From contig JAJYPZ010000040.1 of the NCBI GenBank assembly GCA_021794855.1, positions 1-7,967 of the forward strand: 7,967 bases of DNA, read 5' to 3'. The position numbers and the translations under genes are program-made. This document shows positions 7,708 to 7,967 of the stretch, piece by piece; positions within the stretch are counted from its first letter, which is position 1; each line of letters opens with the position of its first letter. The DNA is from Pseudomonadota bacterium. Lineage in GTDB: Bacteria; Pseudomonadota; Gammaproteobacteria; Burkholderiales; Sulfuriferulaceae. The notes beneath the pieces were generated by a model that saw only the letters and a program-made list of their open reading frames with translations, had not been told where the DNA came from and did not search any database.

Positions 7708-7967
7708 TAAGACAGTATTTCGGGACGGACGGGATAAGGGGGCGAGTGGGAGAAGCGCCGATTACTCCGGATTTTGTCATGCGTCTGGGCTACGCTGCCG
7801 GTAAAGTGCTTGCCAGCGATCACAGTACGCTTGCTTATGGCGAGAATCCGGTGGTATTGATCGGCAAAGATACGCGTGTTTCAGGATATATGCTGGAAGC
7901 GGCGCTACAGGCAGGTTTATGCGCGGCAGGGGTTAATGTTCGCCTGGTAGGACCCATGCCGCCGCCG
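7704..7967 (+). CDS. glmM: Phosphoglucosamine mutase (3'-truncated by window edge)
   Basis: GlmM interconverts glucosamine-6-phosphate and glucosamine-1-phosphate on the way to UDP-N-acetylglucosamine for peptidoglycan and lipopolysaccharide. Only the first 88 codons are present, about a fifth of the usual 445 or so. They include the N-terminal signature YFGTDGIRG (residues 5-13), [19 protein letters not shown], and the substrate-loop region [16 protein letters not shown]. The active-site serine loop (Ser-102 in E. coli, TASHNP-like) lies beyond the edge. The fragment ends GPMPPP, whereas E. coli has GPMPTP at that point. The four-base overlap with folP and the good Shine-Dalgarno support the start. 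The folP-glmM pairing is the same as in E. coli. Confidence 0.96.
   Translation, partial: MIRQYFGTDGIRGRVGEAPITPDFVMRLGYAAGKVLASDHSTLAYGENPVVLIGKDTRVSGYMLEAALQAGLCAAGVNVRLVGPMPPP

Noticed and set aside
1..7967. CRISPR array, tRNA or rRNA gene, insertion sequence, phage or defence genes
   Set aside because: No spaced direct repeats, tRNA-like cloverleaf, transposase or terminal inverted repeats were seen; coding genes with known housekeeping roles fill nearly all of the window.

Overview
The window is an ordinary housekeeping segment of a proteobacterial chromosome, all genes on the + strand and tightly packed. Protein similarity by eye to CarB, GreA, RlmE, FtsH, FolP and GlmM, the order carB-greA-(DUF4149)-rlmE-ftsH-folP-glmM, and the FtsH C-terminus (an [25 protein letters not shown] end followed by a proline-rich tail) point to a betaproteobacterium. 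The order Nitrosomonadales in the broad sense is my best guess, at low confidence, because no 16S or marker search could be run. Base composition looks moderately GC-rich and even throughout, with no sign of transferred DNA.

Layout: (1) 2-3181, carB lacking only about its first 9 codons, encoding the large subunit of carbamoyl-phosphate synthetase. (2) 3193-3678, greA, whose ribosome binding site overlaps the carB stop. (3) 3696-4151, a small four-helix membrane protein of the DUF4149 type. (4) 4152-4219, a 68-base gap where many relatives carry yhbY on the opposite strand; here it holds only a 22-codon frame ending in an ATGA overlap with the next gene. (5) 4220-4828, rlmE, the 23S rRNA 2'-O-methyltransferase. 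(6) 4829-4910, a short AT-rich spacer with a plausible sigma-70 promoter. (7) 4911-6809, ftsH, the membrane AAA+ zinc protease, closed by a clear intrinsic terminator at 6824-6852. (8) 6880-7707, folP (dihydropteroate synthase), overlapping by four bases (9) glmM, which runs off the right edge at 7967.

The genes serve nucleotide/arginine precursor supply (carB), transcript elongation rescue (greA), ribosome maturation (rlmE), membrane protein quality control (ftsH), folate synthesis (folP) and cell-envelope amino-sugar synthesis (glmM). The signals suggest at least two transcription units: carB-greA-DUF4149-rlmE with no terminator between members, and ftsH with its own promoter and terminator; folP-glmM is a coupled pair downstream. 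I looked for a novel system and did not find one. The points worth checking are small: the missing yhbY with the short frame in its place, the DUF4149 gene of unknown function, and a few residue-level departures from the family consensus.
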